DNA from: Lingula anatina | Taxonomy: Eukaryota > Brachiopoda > Lingulata > Lingulida > Lingulidae | Direction: 5' to 3' | Assembly: GCF_001039355.2 (NCBI RefSeq) | Contig: NW_019775712.1 | Span: 130,688-194,687 of the forward strand | Length of the DNA: 64,000 bases | Shown here: in pieces, positions 14,001 to 27,000 of the stretch | Layout: every line of letters begins with the position of its first letter | Numbering within the stretch: the first letter of the stretch is position 1 | Made by a program: the position numbers and the translations under genes | The notes under the pieces: generated by a model | What the model was told of the DNA's origin: nothing | What the model saw: the letters and a program-made list of their open reading frames with translations, nothing else | Databases searched by the model: none

Positions 14001-15055
14001 AAAAACTTCTGGTCTATCAGCAAGAAAGTAGATTCTATGTAATATAGATTTCAGTCAAAGATGTACTTTAGCTTGGCTTACCTCTGCTCAGATAATAACC
14101 CTTTGTAAATTATATAAATAACTAAGAAACAGTTGCTATGGTGATTGTCCCATTGCCTTAGTAACCACTGTTAAGTAGAGAGGATTGATGTTGCTATCTT
14201 AGGTAAGCACAGTGTACAGCCATTGGCCTCCCAGGAAATCAAACTAATTAGTTTTGTTCTGGAGTACAGCGAAAGGCTTGTGACATGATCGTAGAGAGAG
14301 ATCGGGAGCCATTTGTCTCCATATTGCTTACTCCATGATTCCCAAGAAGGCAAGCTTTTTTTTTTTTTTTTAGACTTCTGCAGATGAATGTTGTAATCAT
14401 AGTAGATGAATGCATTTCAACTAAAATAAATTAAATAAGTATAAAGATAAATTGATGAACAGTTTTTGCTAAATGTTGTGCTCAAGACTAACCATTGGTA
14501 AGTATGGGGAAATTGTTGTTTACCCCAGGAAAAAAAAATTTTTTTGGCTAAAACAAACAGTTGTTATTTCTTTAAGTTATCATTTGAAGTATAACAGAAA
14601 GGAAATAATCAGATGCATGTATGTGGTCTTTTAATTTGACAGTAAAAAGAAAAAAAGAAACTAATTGATAGAAATAATGAGACAAAACATTTCTTTGCAT
14701 TCACCATAGCAACTGTTTCTTAGTTATTTATATAATTTACAAAGGCTTATTTTCTGAGCAAAGGTAAGCCAACCTTAGTTGGTGCTAAACCCCCTTCCCC
14801 CCTCTCTTCTAACCAGTCATTAATTCTCTTGCTCACTTCTCATATTTCTCCGTTTATGATAAAGAAAATCACCAGAGAACTAATGGTTAATACTGGTGAT
14901 TGAAGATGAGCTATTATTCTGTGGTTAATCACCACAAAAGCAATCATTGTCTCCAGTTGCCTTTATTTCCAAGTCATTAGAAATTGAAGCAGATTAGGGG
15001 AACTTATTCATGATTTGAGGTAGAGGCCCCTAGCCAGTATTTTCAGAGGAAGGGT

Positions 15056-15093
<38 letters not shown>

Positions 15094-18000
15094 CTTTTTC
15101 CAAAAAAGTGGACCTTTTACCATGAATCTTTAATGTACCTAGATAAAATTTTACCCAAAGCAGATCTTTTGCTGTCAAGAAGGGTGGTTTGTTTGAAAAT
15201 TGGAAAATTGTTAGACCCATGGAACAACATCAAAGCTCACAAATGCATGTGGTACTTTAACAGGCCTGAAAAGAGTGAGCAGTTGTTTTAAGATACCCCT
15301 GGGCCGGTGTCATCTCATATTTATATGGGTACTGGTTGTCACAGGCGAGATACTAAACATTTTTATGGGTACTGGTTGTCACAGGTGAGATACTGAAAGT
15401 TGTGTAGTTTTTGAAGCTGAATATTTTGGGGCACAGTGGTGTATTAAATATGAAATATATTAGGATGGGCACAAAGTTATAACCTTGCCCTCTCTACATC
15501 TCTGTTATTTTCCCAAAGCCATGAAAGTTGTTATAAAAATCTCCTCGGTTTTCCAAAGCTCCCTCTTTAAATGACAAATGCACAAAATGAAATAACACCT
15601 TACTATGTCAACAACAACTGCAGAATTATGTACTAATTGCCTTCAGTGGAAAATGATCCAATAATCAACAGAATAAAATATCACTGGCATGGTATGAAAA
15701 TAAGGTGTGTGGTGTCGTGTGTGGAGAAGCCATATGGTCGAATTGTGCTAAATGGTCTATTTGATGCACAAAGGTAATTTACAGGGTTTTTGTGCCATAC
15801 TGGTTTTTATAATGATTGAGCTAGGCATGTGAGATGCTGTGAGCATTAGGATCACAAACAATGCTGTCATGTTCATATAAATTTGTTTGTATTAATGTAT
15901 TTATTCTTGGTGATCTTAAAAATAGCTTTGTCTGGTATTGATGAAGAGTTATTCAGATATTGCATCATTGTAGCCAAAGATCCCTTGCCGTATATGATCC
16001 TTCTTTCCCAAAAATCTTACAAAAATAGATAACGACTTTAAAAAAAAATTTTTTTCTGCTGAAGCCATACAGGTGTAATTGCAGTTTGACGTACTCAGGT
16101 ACAGATAAATACCTGAAAGTATAACCTGCTTAGCTGAGAATCCAAATGCCCTCGTTTAATTATCCAATTGTCACATCAATATGTACCTACTAATTGATCT
16201 ATTTGGAATATTTATGCATAATTTAAGATAATACAACTGCACAACATTTAGTAATAACTGTATATTGACAGGAGGTTGTTACTGCTTCGATAAAAGTGAC
16301 ATATGTATACTAGTATACAGTGCTTTAAACAGGAAATAGCAAAATAGCATTCTCAAAATAGCATTCTCACCTCTTCAAACAATCAATAAATATAAACAAG
16401 ACCTATTCCATATTCATAGCAAAACATGCACTCAATCTAAGAAATAAATTAATCAAAACTGCATACATTTTACAGTTTGTGATTATAACATGGTACCTCT
16501 CCAATATAAATAGTTATGAATAACCTTGTGGTTTTGTATATTCTATTTATAAGAAGAAGAAATATTATTGTAAAAATGTTTTTTGTCTGTAACAAAAATG
16601 TCTTTTGTCTGTAACATATACCATGATAGATGTCGAGAACAAAAAATAAACGGTGTCAACGTTACTCGTATTCATGCTTAACGTTACTGTGTGGGAGGTG
16701 AAAAATGTGTTGGTGTCTCGTTCTTGCTATCTCTTGTGGTATAAAGTGTAAGAGAATGCTGGAGTGTCCAGGGACACGCATGCATGTGCGCACACATGTG
16801 CGCACACACACACACACACACATGATTAAATAAACTGTGAAGAATAGCAGACTTGTTGCTTTCACATTAGTTACCTTACACTCTTGTCTATTTCAGTGCG
16901 GTGGGGATGCCACACATGGAAACAGTAACAGTTCACAACCCAGACACAATAAACAGCTTGCACCTTTTATCAATATCTGGGAGCACACTACATTTCCATT
17001 GTTCATTTTTTCAAGATAAGGTGAGTAGTCTGCTTTAGATCATTTTCATTGATCAGGTCCGTGCTGTTACTGTAAAACTCGATGCTGTCAATATTACTGC
17101 GAGACATCAATGAATATCAGCTGCTTGACATGAGGGTGACTTTGTTGGTTAAATTGTGGTAAGAGTTTGGTTTTGTCATTTGAGAGAAATGCATGACTGT
17201 AAATATAAATACTAGCTAGGCAGTTCTTGTAACTCCGAGTTCAGGTTGCTGACAACTATGTGGCATAGTTCATTTCTTCACAATTTTAAGTTCTTTTCAT
17301 TTGTATTTTATACCCTAAATAATGTTGCAGGTATAGTGTGTAGTTTATGTTCTTTTCTGCTGGATTTGAACTGATCATTTTGATAATTTAATGATCAGTT
17401 CTTTGACATTTTATGAGTATCACAAATATCAGCATGAAACAATGATAGATTATTGAATAATATTTCATTTCCATGTAGATATTTACCGAGTAGGATCAAA
17501 ATGTTTGTCATTGACCATGATTGGTGATAACTGAGAAATGATTAATTTCCGTTCCTTGATGAATAAATTGAGACCACTGATGTGGCTGCTTTTAATTTGA
17601 TGCTACATTCTGTGATGAGATGAAGCCACGTTTGACGAACCATTCTCCAAAATGATGACGTACGACTGCTGTCCAAGAATCCAGCGTATTGCTTTTTTCA
17701 TTCCAGACTTTTTAACACCCAAACAAGTGTTACTGACGGAGTACATTTGCTCAGTTTACAAACAGTTTTGTCAGTGTAACAGCTTCTGATTAGATTATGA
17801 TGATCGGGTTGACTGCATTACTTCATATTATGACTTTAAATCACATATCAATTTTAGAATTAAAATGACAAAATGACTATTGATATATAGTGGTGCCCTT
17901 TGGCCTTTACATTGAGTCGTCAAAATGGAACTCAAATACAACTCTCATCCTTTAATTAAATTTTTTTTCCCAAAACTTCTGGATATTTTCTGTTGACAAA

Positions 18001-21000
18001 TTTACAGCTGTAAAGTTCTGTATCTGTTCACCTAGACCTATCTTGTTGACACAATTCTTGTCATAGGACATTGCCCTTAATACACTAATGATAGACAGCC
18101 TATCTATCCATCAATTCCTGGTTAAGCACATAGCAAAATTATAGTACATGCTGAATTGTATGTGTTAAAATATTAAAATATTTCCAATACAAGACATAGA
18201 TTCTCTGCTTAAGCTTGGGTTGATTTCTTGTTGTATCTATAGGTGAATAACTGTCACAGTGTTATTCATGGCTCGTGATGGAAGACCTAAGTCAAAATGA
18301 ATAATGGGCAAATGCATGATTTTTTTCTGCCCATTTGTTATGCTTTCATTTTCACAGGAGTTAACCAATTTTGTAGGATTCAGCCAGTCCAAATGCCAAA
18401 TACAAATTGTATTTGCCAGTATGAAGTAATGCAATCAACTTGTGTTTTATTTAATTATTGATCAAATGTCATCTGTATTAGTTGAGGACCAAACCAGTGC
18501 TATAGTAGATAGACATGATTTTTTTATGTAGTAAAAGTTAATTTTCTCTTTATTCTTTCTATTTATTCAATTACAGTTTCTCTGTAGCTAACGTCACTGA
18601 AGGGGAAGAGAAACATGAGGGCGTTTTCCTTTCTTACAAAGACACTAATTCATGTAGTAGATTTTTATAGGAAAAATTACCCATGTTATACTATTTGATG
18701 ATATTTGTCATTTATTTTTTAAAAAAGTCAAAGGGAGTCAGTGTAAAGCATTTTAAGCCTCACTTTTTCTACTGTTGTCCTTTCTGCAATGTGATGAATT
18801 GTTTTTGTCTTTCCAGTTGGTTCCTCCTGGAGGCAACACAACATTTGAAGTAGTATTTTTAGCCAGACAAGTAGGAAATGTAGAAAACACATTATATATT
18901 CATACATCCCAGGGCACCTTCAAATACCAGGTGAGTGTGTGTGGGAAGTTTTTACTGCCGTCAAGATTGTTCAGAACACTGGAGTCAAGGCGACAGAGAT
19001 CTAATTATTATAGTTGTTTATAAAGATGAACAGTTATCTTGGAGTTGGACCATGGGGTTATGATTATGAATTTTTTTTTTTTGAAAAAAATTCATTTATG
19101 GAAAATATTAGAGAATTGTCTTCTGTAACCAGAAAATATCTAATAATTTATCTGAAAGAATTTTTGTAATGTTAGTTTTAGATATTATATGGAACAGGTT
19201 TAAATTTTCTCATGAGTGAACTAGTTTATGTCAGATATTGAATGATTTACAACACCCCCATGAAGATTATTAATAATTACAGGGTAGATGGCTAAGTATT
19301 GGACCATGGCCTACATTTACATTCCTTAGATATGATTCGTAAATAAGGTCATTCAGGTGAACTATAAATAGACAATTTTGGTCAATATTTGGATCATATC
19401 AATGGTATTTTTAGAAAAATAACACCAGGATGAGTAACTCATTAAATCTTGGTGAAACTAATGATGAGAAGTTTCAGAAAGTATGTATGCAATAAAAAGT
19501 GAGAAAAATATCAGTAACACTTTCAGGTGAATACAACTTCCATATCAGATATTGGACTTTCTGCAGCGTATTTTCTAAATCAACCAAATCACTAATAGTT
19601 CTAAATCATGGTAGAAATAGAAAAAAAGAATTTTTTTATGAAAATATTTATAGCCAATTAGAAAGCAAAATAAATTTAAATTAATAATGGCTCAAGTGTT
19701 ATTCATTTAATTTATGGGAGCCTTGAGATTTTCCTCATAAGTAGATGATGGGAGAAAAAAAATAACATGGTTAGTTAGGCAGGAAATTATTCAACAAGTT
19801 TATCTCTTTTATATATCTGTTTTGTTATGATGTTTTTGTCTACTGTAAGGTTTGAGAAGTAGAACAAGTGAATACTTCCCATGTCAAAGTGGTTATCCAG
19901 TAGGCGGAGTTAAATTGAAGAGTTAGTTGTGTTATCAGTTACATGTTCTTAAAAAGACAGATAAACCTCATGTTTAACAAGATGTGGTTTTCATGTGACA
20001 ATGGTAAAAAAAACCCCACTGAGATAATTCTAAAGCTAACGCATTTTTTAAGTGTACTTTATCAGGCGAATTATCACAAAAGAGATCTTTGAAAATGAAT
20101 GGGCGGAGTGGGAGAGGGAATTCCAGGCTTCTAACATAAGAGATTTTCATGCATTTTGCTCATTATTTGGTCAATGGTTACACGTTTTCAGATGTTTTTC
20201 AATCATTAAGAACAAGACAAACATTTGATGGAAGTCATTTTAGTACTGCTACGTTGACAACTGTGTGATTTATTAGCACCTACTTACATAGTCAGCCATT
20301 TTGATCAGGTAAACCAAATTGATGTGAATGTTATCTGAACCATCTTGGAAGAAAACATTCTCCGAAAAGATTGAGATGATTTGCTGCATTAGACAAAAGT
20401 GACATGTCACATGCATGTTCGAGGCAAACTTGTCAGATCTTCACAACGATAACCCAGACACATTTTGGATGGAACAACCAACATTTACACAATAGGGGCC
20501 ATCTGACATTATAGGAAACTTAAAAACTTGCAAGAATGTGTGCGAAGTGGGGTTAATTTTTGAACAGTTATGGTGAAAGAATCTTTGCACCGGGAAAGTT
20601 TTAGACAGCAAAAAAATAAGGCCTGTCCTTAATTGTCATCTTACCTCTACAGCTGCCCTCAACTTGTTTGTTGCCCTTGAATGAGTTCAGGGAGATAAGC
20701 CTCTTTACTAACACAAATGATTTCCGCTGTGAGGATGTATTAATTTTGAAGTAAACAGCAATAATCACATGTAACTATGGTCTATTATACCAGTTATACC
20801 TGGGTGTTACACGCCTACAGAGAGTTATCGTAATTATCCTGGATCAAACATGAAACTGTGGTATTATATAATAATTTATGGGATTCCTAGTGTTGTTGTC
20901 AGAGATTAATACTTTGTCATCTTCATAACCATGTAAATATTTATGGCAGTAATCGAACTCTGAATTCAAATGCCTGTAAATGACTAAGAGCCGAAAAAAA

Positions 21001-24000
21001 CTAAGTTGCTCTTAATTGCCTTAAAGATTACTGTGGTTAAGGTTTCCATAGTTCTTTATATTAATCCTAAGTCGTTTATTCTCTTAAGTACATTATATTT
21101 GTGCTACAGCAGTGCATTGTTATGATATGATACTTCTACTGTTTCAGGTATTTGGAGTGGGTATCCCTAACCCCTACAGATTACGGCCCTTTCTAGGGGC
21201 CAGGGTGCCCCTCAATAGCAGTTTCTCTCCACTTATACACATGCACAATCCTCACAGTACTGCTTTACAGGTAAGTCCTCAGCAACAGTTTTGAAAATCA
21301 AAACCAATGCAGTGCATATTTAGGAGAATAGGGAGCAATGTTACATGTTTCAGCCATGTATGAGCTGTGAGTTAAATTAGCTTTGGTTAAAAGAGGGTCA
21401 GACAAAAGATGGTGTCATTGCCACCAAATCTGCTGTCACAGCGTGGTAGATGTGAAAGTGTGGTAGGTGTGATAGTGTGGTAGGTTTGAATGTGACAGCT
21501 TATCATGTGTGACTTTTAGTCTAATCTTTGGTGAAGTAGACCCAAGACCTTGTGAGCTAATGGAAAATGGACATTAGTGGACATGAAAATAAAATATATG
21601 TGACATATTCAGACTTGTAGCAGAAATAAGCAAGGTTAGTACTTCCAAACGTTACTTCCATCATAGAATTGCACAGAATTGGAATTAAATGAATTTAGCA
21701 GATTTAAAGCTTTGTGCAGTTTTAATCCTAGAGGTGCACTTTGCTCGACCTTCTTACCCTAATGACCAAGATTAAGTAAATTCATCTGCGAGGTATCTGC
21801 TGTTACTAAAGAAAATTGCGTTTATCACGTCAAGTGCAAATAAGGTGGAGAGAAGACATTAGGGGGAGCCACCATAGGATCCACTCAACATTCAGAAAAA
21901 ATGAATAGGTAGAAATTGCGTGACAGAGGTGATTTCTATTAGGGAATCAGAAAGCTTTTCCACTTGCCTTTAAACCGATGAGAGTTCTGAGTGTTGTAGC
22001 GCCATTTGCATGCTTTTAAATGATGATTGCTATGCAGTCAGCTTTGTTTTGTGTGATGGGTTAGGCAATAGGGAGGGAGCACAGGTGATGGAGACGTGGC
22101 TCTCTGGATTCAGCTTGATTGTTCCGTGGTTTGGGACAATTGTTTTCCTCGTTTTGTTAATGTGTTGATTGCATGCATTCAAACATCACCAGAGAGATAG
22201 AGGAAGAGAGAAAGAGAGAATGGAAGAGAGATAGAGAGAGGCATTTATTTCATTTCTGAACTCTGTATCTACTGTTTTCACCAGCTGATACCAACAAAAC
22301 AAATATGTGACAATTTAAGTTTATAAATTTTCATGGGAATTTTTGGTTTACCAGTTTTTTTCTCTAAAAAATCTTCAATTGTTTGATAAGTAACTGGAAG
22401 CTGTATTCTATATTTTATTATTGAGTTTAACTTAGTAATACTTAAATGTCATCATTTTTTCACGTGAAATCAACAAATTCTTGAGTGAACTAAAAAAACA
22501 AAACATTAATTAGGAATGTTCCATGCAAATGGTTTGAGGCAATGGGTTTCCCCGAGGGCAATGCAGCACACTGTTTTTTCTCAAGGTGGTAAATAATTTT
22601 AAAACCATCTGCAAACAAACTCGGTCTCACTTGATTATGATATTTGCTTGATGAATATATTGATTATTAATGTACATAATAAGGTCACGTATCGCTTTAG
22701 ATTTTGTGATGAATAGAACTAGCAAACTTGGCACACAGCTTCATTTTATCAATAAAAACATTTTAAAGGAAAGTTGGGAGCTACAGTGGATTTTATGTAT
22801 TATGGGATATAGAGCTTTTTTTTAAATATCTGACATTGAAATATCATAGTTTTTTAAAAACATCACTTGTTTTGAAATAAGATCTGTTTTGTTCAGTCAA
22901 GCCACCTAATTAATCCCTTACAGTTGTGTCACACATGGTAAACAAGAAATAAACAATAGCTGTTGAAAAACAAGGTTCAATTTCAAGGTGGCAGTTTATA
23001 GCCATATAAGACAATATTTCTGTGAAAAAAACTTGCAGTAGATTCAGTTGCTTTTAAAAGTTATACATAGTTGGAAATTTCACTACATTTTTATTCAGCA
23101 AATAAAGAAAATTATTCTTAAACTATTAAAATAAGCAAATTTAAATGTGACATGATAGAATTAGTTTTAAATTATATTACTTTCATGAAAAAATTCAGAA
23201 AAAAAGGAAAAGGAAAAAAAGTGCATGTACTGCATGTAAAAAAACTGGAGGCATTAAATTTTTTTGTGGGTCTTTGAATGAAGCTCAGACATTTTGACCA
23301 TGTCTGTATGTCTTTTTGTCAGCAACAAAAGTATGGTGAATTCAACCAGTGTGATCTTTGTAACTAAGATGACTTTGTGAGTGTGAATGGTCTCCATGCC
23401 TTGATGTTTGTAATTATTTAACAGCCACATAATTGTTTGATATTCTAGGTGGTCGAAATGTATGCCAGCGGGGGAGACCTCCATCTAGAGTTGCCCACTG
23501 GAGAAAAAGAAGCTCCTAAAAATTTATGGGTAAGCACTTAAAGCCCTTTATACATCACCATCAGCTTCATGGAGCAGAGACACTTAACACATGCGTGCAT
23601 TGTATGTGTATTCTTGATTTTCATAAATCAAAGTACATGCATAATCCTGATGTGCAAGAATCAATGTATGTTCATATATTTTCATTGTTAAAAATTCAAC
23701 TTGGACATTTCCCTTTTAGACCTTTCTTCATCAAGGATGGTATATAGAAAGAACAAATATGTAAAATAAACAATATACAATTTGACAATTGATTCTGTCA
23801 CTGAGCTCTGAAAATAACCACGTTCGTTAAGATTGTATTAAGGAAATGAATATAAATGAGTGATGAACTTTTACAGTAAGATCAATAGTTTTGATGTAGT
23901 TATATCTGGCAAATCTGTGAATGTTGAAACTGTTACCATCAGCAGTTGGAGAAAACAGACGGCTGGGGATTTTTATGTACAGACACAGATGTGTCTGTAC

Positions 24001-27000
24001 ATATTGCCATCACCTGCGTCTGTCGTCGCCGTCGCCGNGTTAACCATTATGTAATATTGCATCAGAATAGAAGAAAACACAATTTTGGGTGCTGCTGCCA
24101 TGATCACCATTATGGGAAAACCATGTTACTAATGATTGCCAAACTTTCAAAAAAGAAATACAGGACTAAAATGCAGCCTGAGTTGGAAAAGCAGTCTAAT
24201 TGACTTCTTTTTCTGGAAGTTTTACATTTTCAAAGTGTGAACTTGAACTCCCATGGGCCTGAAGCCTTATACTTGTTTCACATTTTACTTACATTGGTAT
24301 TACCTGTTGAGCATAATTAAAATTTGATGTTGAATTTGCAGTTTAACATAATGTACTTTTGAATCAGAATTGACAGTAGCCTATTTTGTTATTTCCTGCT
24401 TTTTGTCTGTACATTTGACAGCTTTGCTGCCTTGTTTATGTTGGGTGTCTGAAAGATTAATTTTGGTGCAGAATATGATGCTTTTTATAGCAGAAAAGCT
24501 TTTTTTGTCTATTTTTCCTTGCACATTTTAGGAGATTCCTCCCTACGAAACTAAACCAGTGATGCGGGCCAGCTTTGTAGGGAGGAACGAGAACAACCAT
24601 ACAGCATTTATCCGCATCAAGACGAGTAAGGACGAGAAGAAGCAGATGTTAGTCCTACCAGTGGAAGTGGAGGTCTCCTCAGGTAACAGTTCAGCTGGAC
24701 AGACATTTCTTTTAATTGGCTATTTTGGACAGAAAGTATTCACATTTTCAGTCATGGGGCATGAAAAATAACTTATGTCTGGAATTTTCAGCACCTGATA
24801 AGCTGATAAATGGCTTTCAAAGCGATTAAGGTTTCTTTTTTATCTGAAATCCCATTGATATGTAAAAATTAACCAATGTGCTAGCTAGTTAAATTGAAAA
24901 AAAAATAACTGTAATTTTTTACAACCTTTGGGTGTTGTTTTCATTAATTTGTGGCTAGCTGTTATCAGACCACACTGTAATATAAGGAGTGTGCTTGTGG
25001 GTTTATTCTTCTAAGAAAATAATACAGGCTTATATTTAACTTCTTCCACCTGTATATTAAGCTTAAAGTGTGGGAAGTTAATTAACATTTGATATGGCTT
25101 GTCATAAAACTGGTTGCATGTTTGATGATGGGTTCAGGTTGCATACGTGAAGCACGCGTTAGATAGACGTCAAAAGAATTATGATCTTGGAGACATGTTC
25201 AAGTCTATTTTCATGATATTTTTGATTAGTTTTTCTCTACGAATGTATTATTTCATTCTGCTTGATAGAATACCAAGAGTATCATATCCTTTCGTCAAGT
25301 TTTTGTTTTGTTTCTGAACGTCATGATTCTTGGAAAATTGCAGGGCATCTATGGTGAGAGTGTCTCCCATAGCATGTCAAGCTTATTGCTTACAACTTCT
25401 TTTCGTGTCGTGAGGATTAGATATTAGAGTGAAAGGATAGTGACCACCAACTGATGACATTTCTCATACTGCTGAGCACAGGATTACATGATATATTATC
25501 TCTGCTAAATTCGGCTTATAATGTCCTTGCTTTGTTCGATGACGTGAAATGAAATTTCATAGCTGTAACTTCTGTCTTGATCTGATGCATCTGTTTGTCT
25601 GTTCAGTCATACTGTGGTGTTCTTTTTTTCTTCTTAGTTTGGAATTTGATTCCAGTAAGAACTTGTTATGGGTTAACGATAACAGAATGCTTCATTTATG
25701 ATGACTAAGAAAGTTGTCACTTAAAGTAGATAGTAAATGTGTAGTATGAAATTAAAACCCACATTTATTTTGCACCTTGTATTTTCAGCACCAGGACTTT
25801 ATTGTCCCTATGAACTGTTAGATTTTGGCATTTTAAGGACGCATGACAGTCCCAGAAGTTTGAGATTAAATTTAGTCAACTCAGGAACAAAGGCAGTTCA
25901 TATTCAAGTGAGTGGATTTTTTTAACAAGCAGTCAGTTTATAACATTATGCAGTTTATTTGAAGAAAAAAAAAATACAACAAATAACACAAATAACTAGT
26001 GTTGTTTTGCAAAATTAAGTATATTTATTAGTATAATTGTTTGTGATATGCTCCTCCAAAACATTTAATAGTAAAATACTACTGTAACAGAAGCTGAACT
26101 AAAAATGTGTTAATTCTTTGTTTTCAAAGTATTTCAAAAATCAAAGGGGATTTCTTTTTAACTGAATCCATTTTTTCCTTGCAGAGTGTCTCATTATTTC
26201 CACCGAATGACGCAGTCAGCATAGATTTCCGACCAATCAAAATTCAGCCTGATGTTTTACAGCCAACAACAGTAGCCACCATTACATATACAGGTGAGGG
26301 GGAGACGGACAGACACATAGACAGACACACAGACAGACACAGGCATTTTTCCTCCAACCAAATGTCTATTGTAATATAGAACTTCATTACAAGAATTTAG
26401 CCAATGTGACTTCTTACTATTGTTATATGTTCTCTGAACAAATTGTTTTACCAGCACTTATAATTAGACAGTGAATTTTACCTACCAATTTTTCATGTCT
26501 GCTTTCTACTTTATCCTAAAGATAAAAATACTCTCTAGATAAACGTAAAATTAGGACGAGCATCATTTTGATGAATGTAGAACTTGTAGCTGTGATACAT
26601 CAAAATCCACTGTTATGTGTGTTTTTTGTTGTTTGCAGCATCAAAAGGTCTCAACCCAAAACAGTATTCTGGTCGTATCCTGGTTAAATCCAAGAACAAC
26701 CATCATCGTTTATATATACCCTATGAGGCAGAAGTTCTACATGGGTAAGAGAAAGTATATGGTGTCTTTCAACTAATTGATATTTTCAGTTTATAGATAA
26801 GATACAATTTTATTTCATGTAAAGTTGTATATTTAATTTAATTTCATGCAAATAATGTGACATTGATAAATGCGTTTCAGGTCTTTGGTTTATGAGCTGG
26901 CGAGTACGGAATTTTATGTAGGCAGCAAGAAATCACCACCAAAGAATGTCACTGTGTCTTTACCATTGACAAATACCTTCAACTTTACACTGGTTATATA

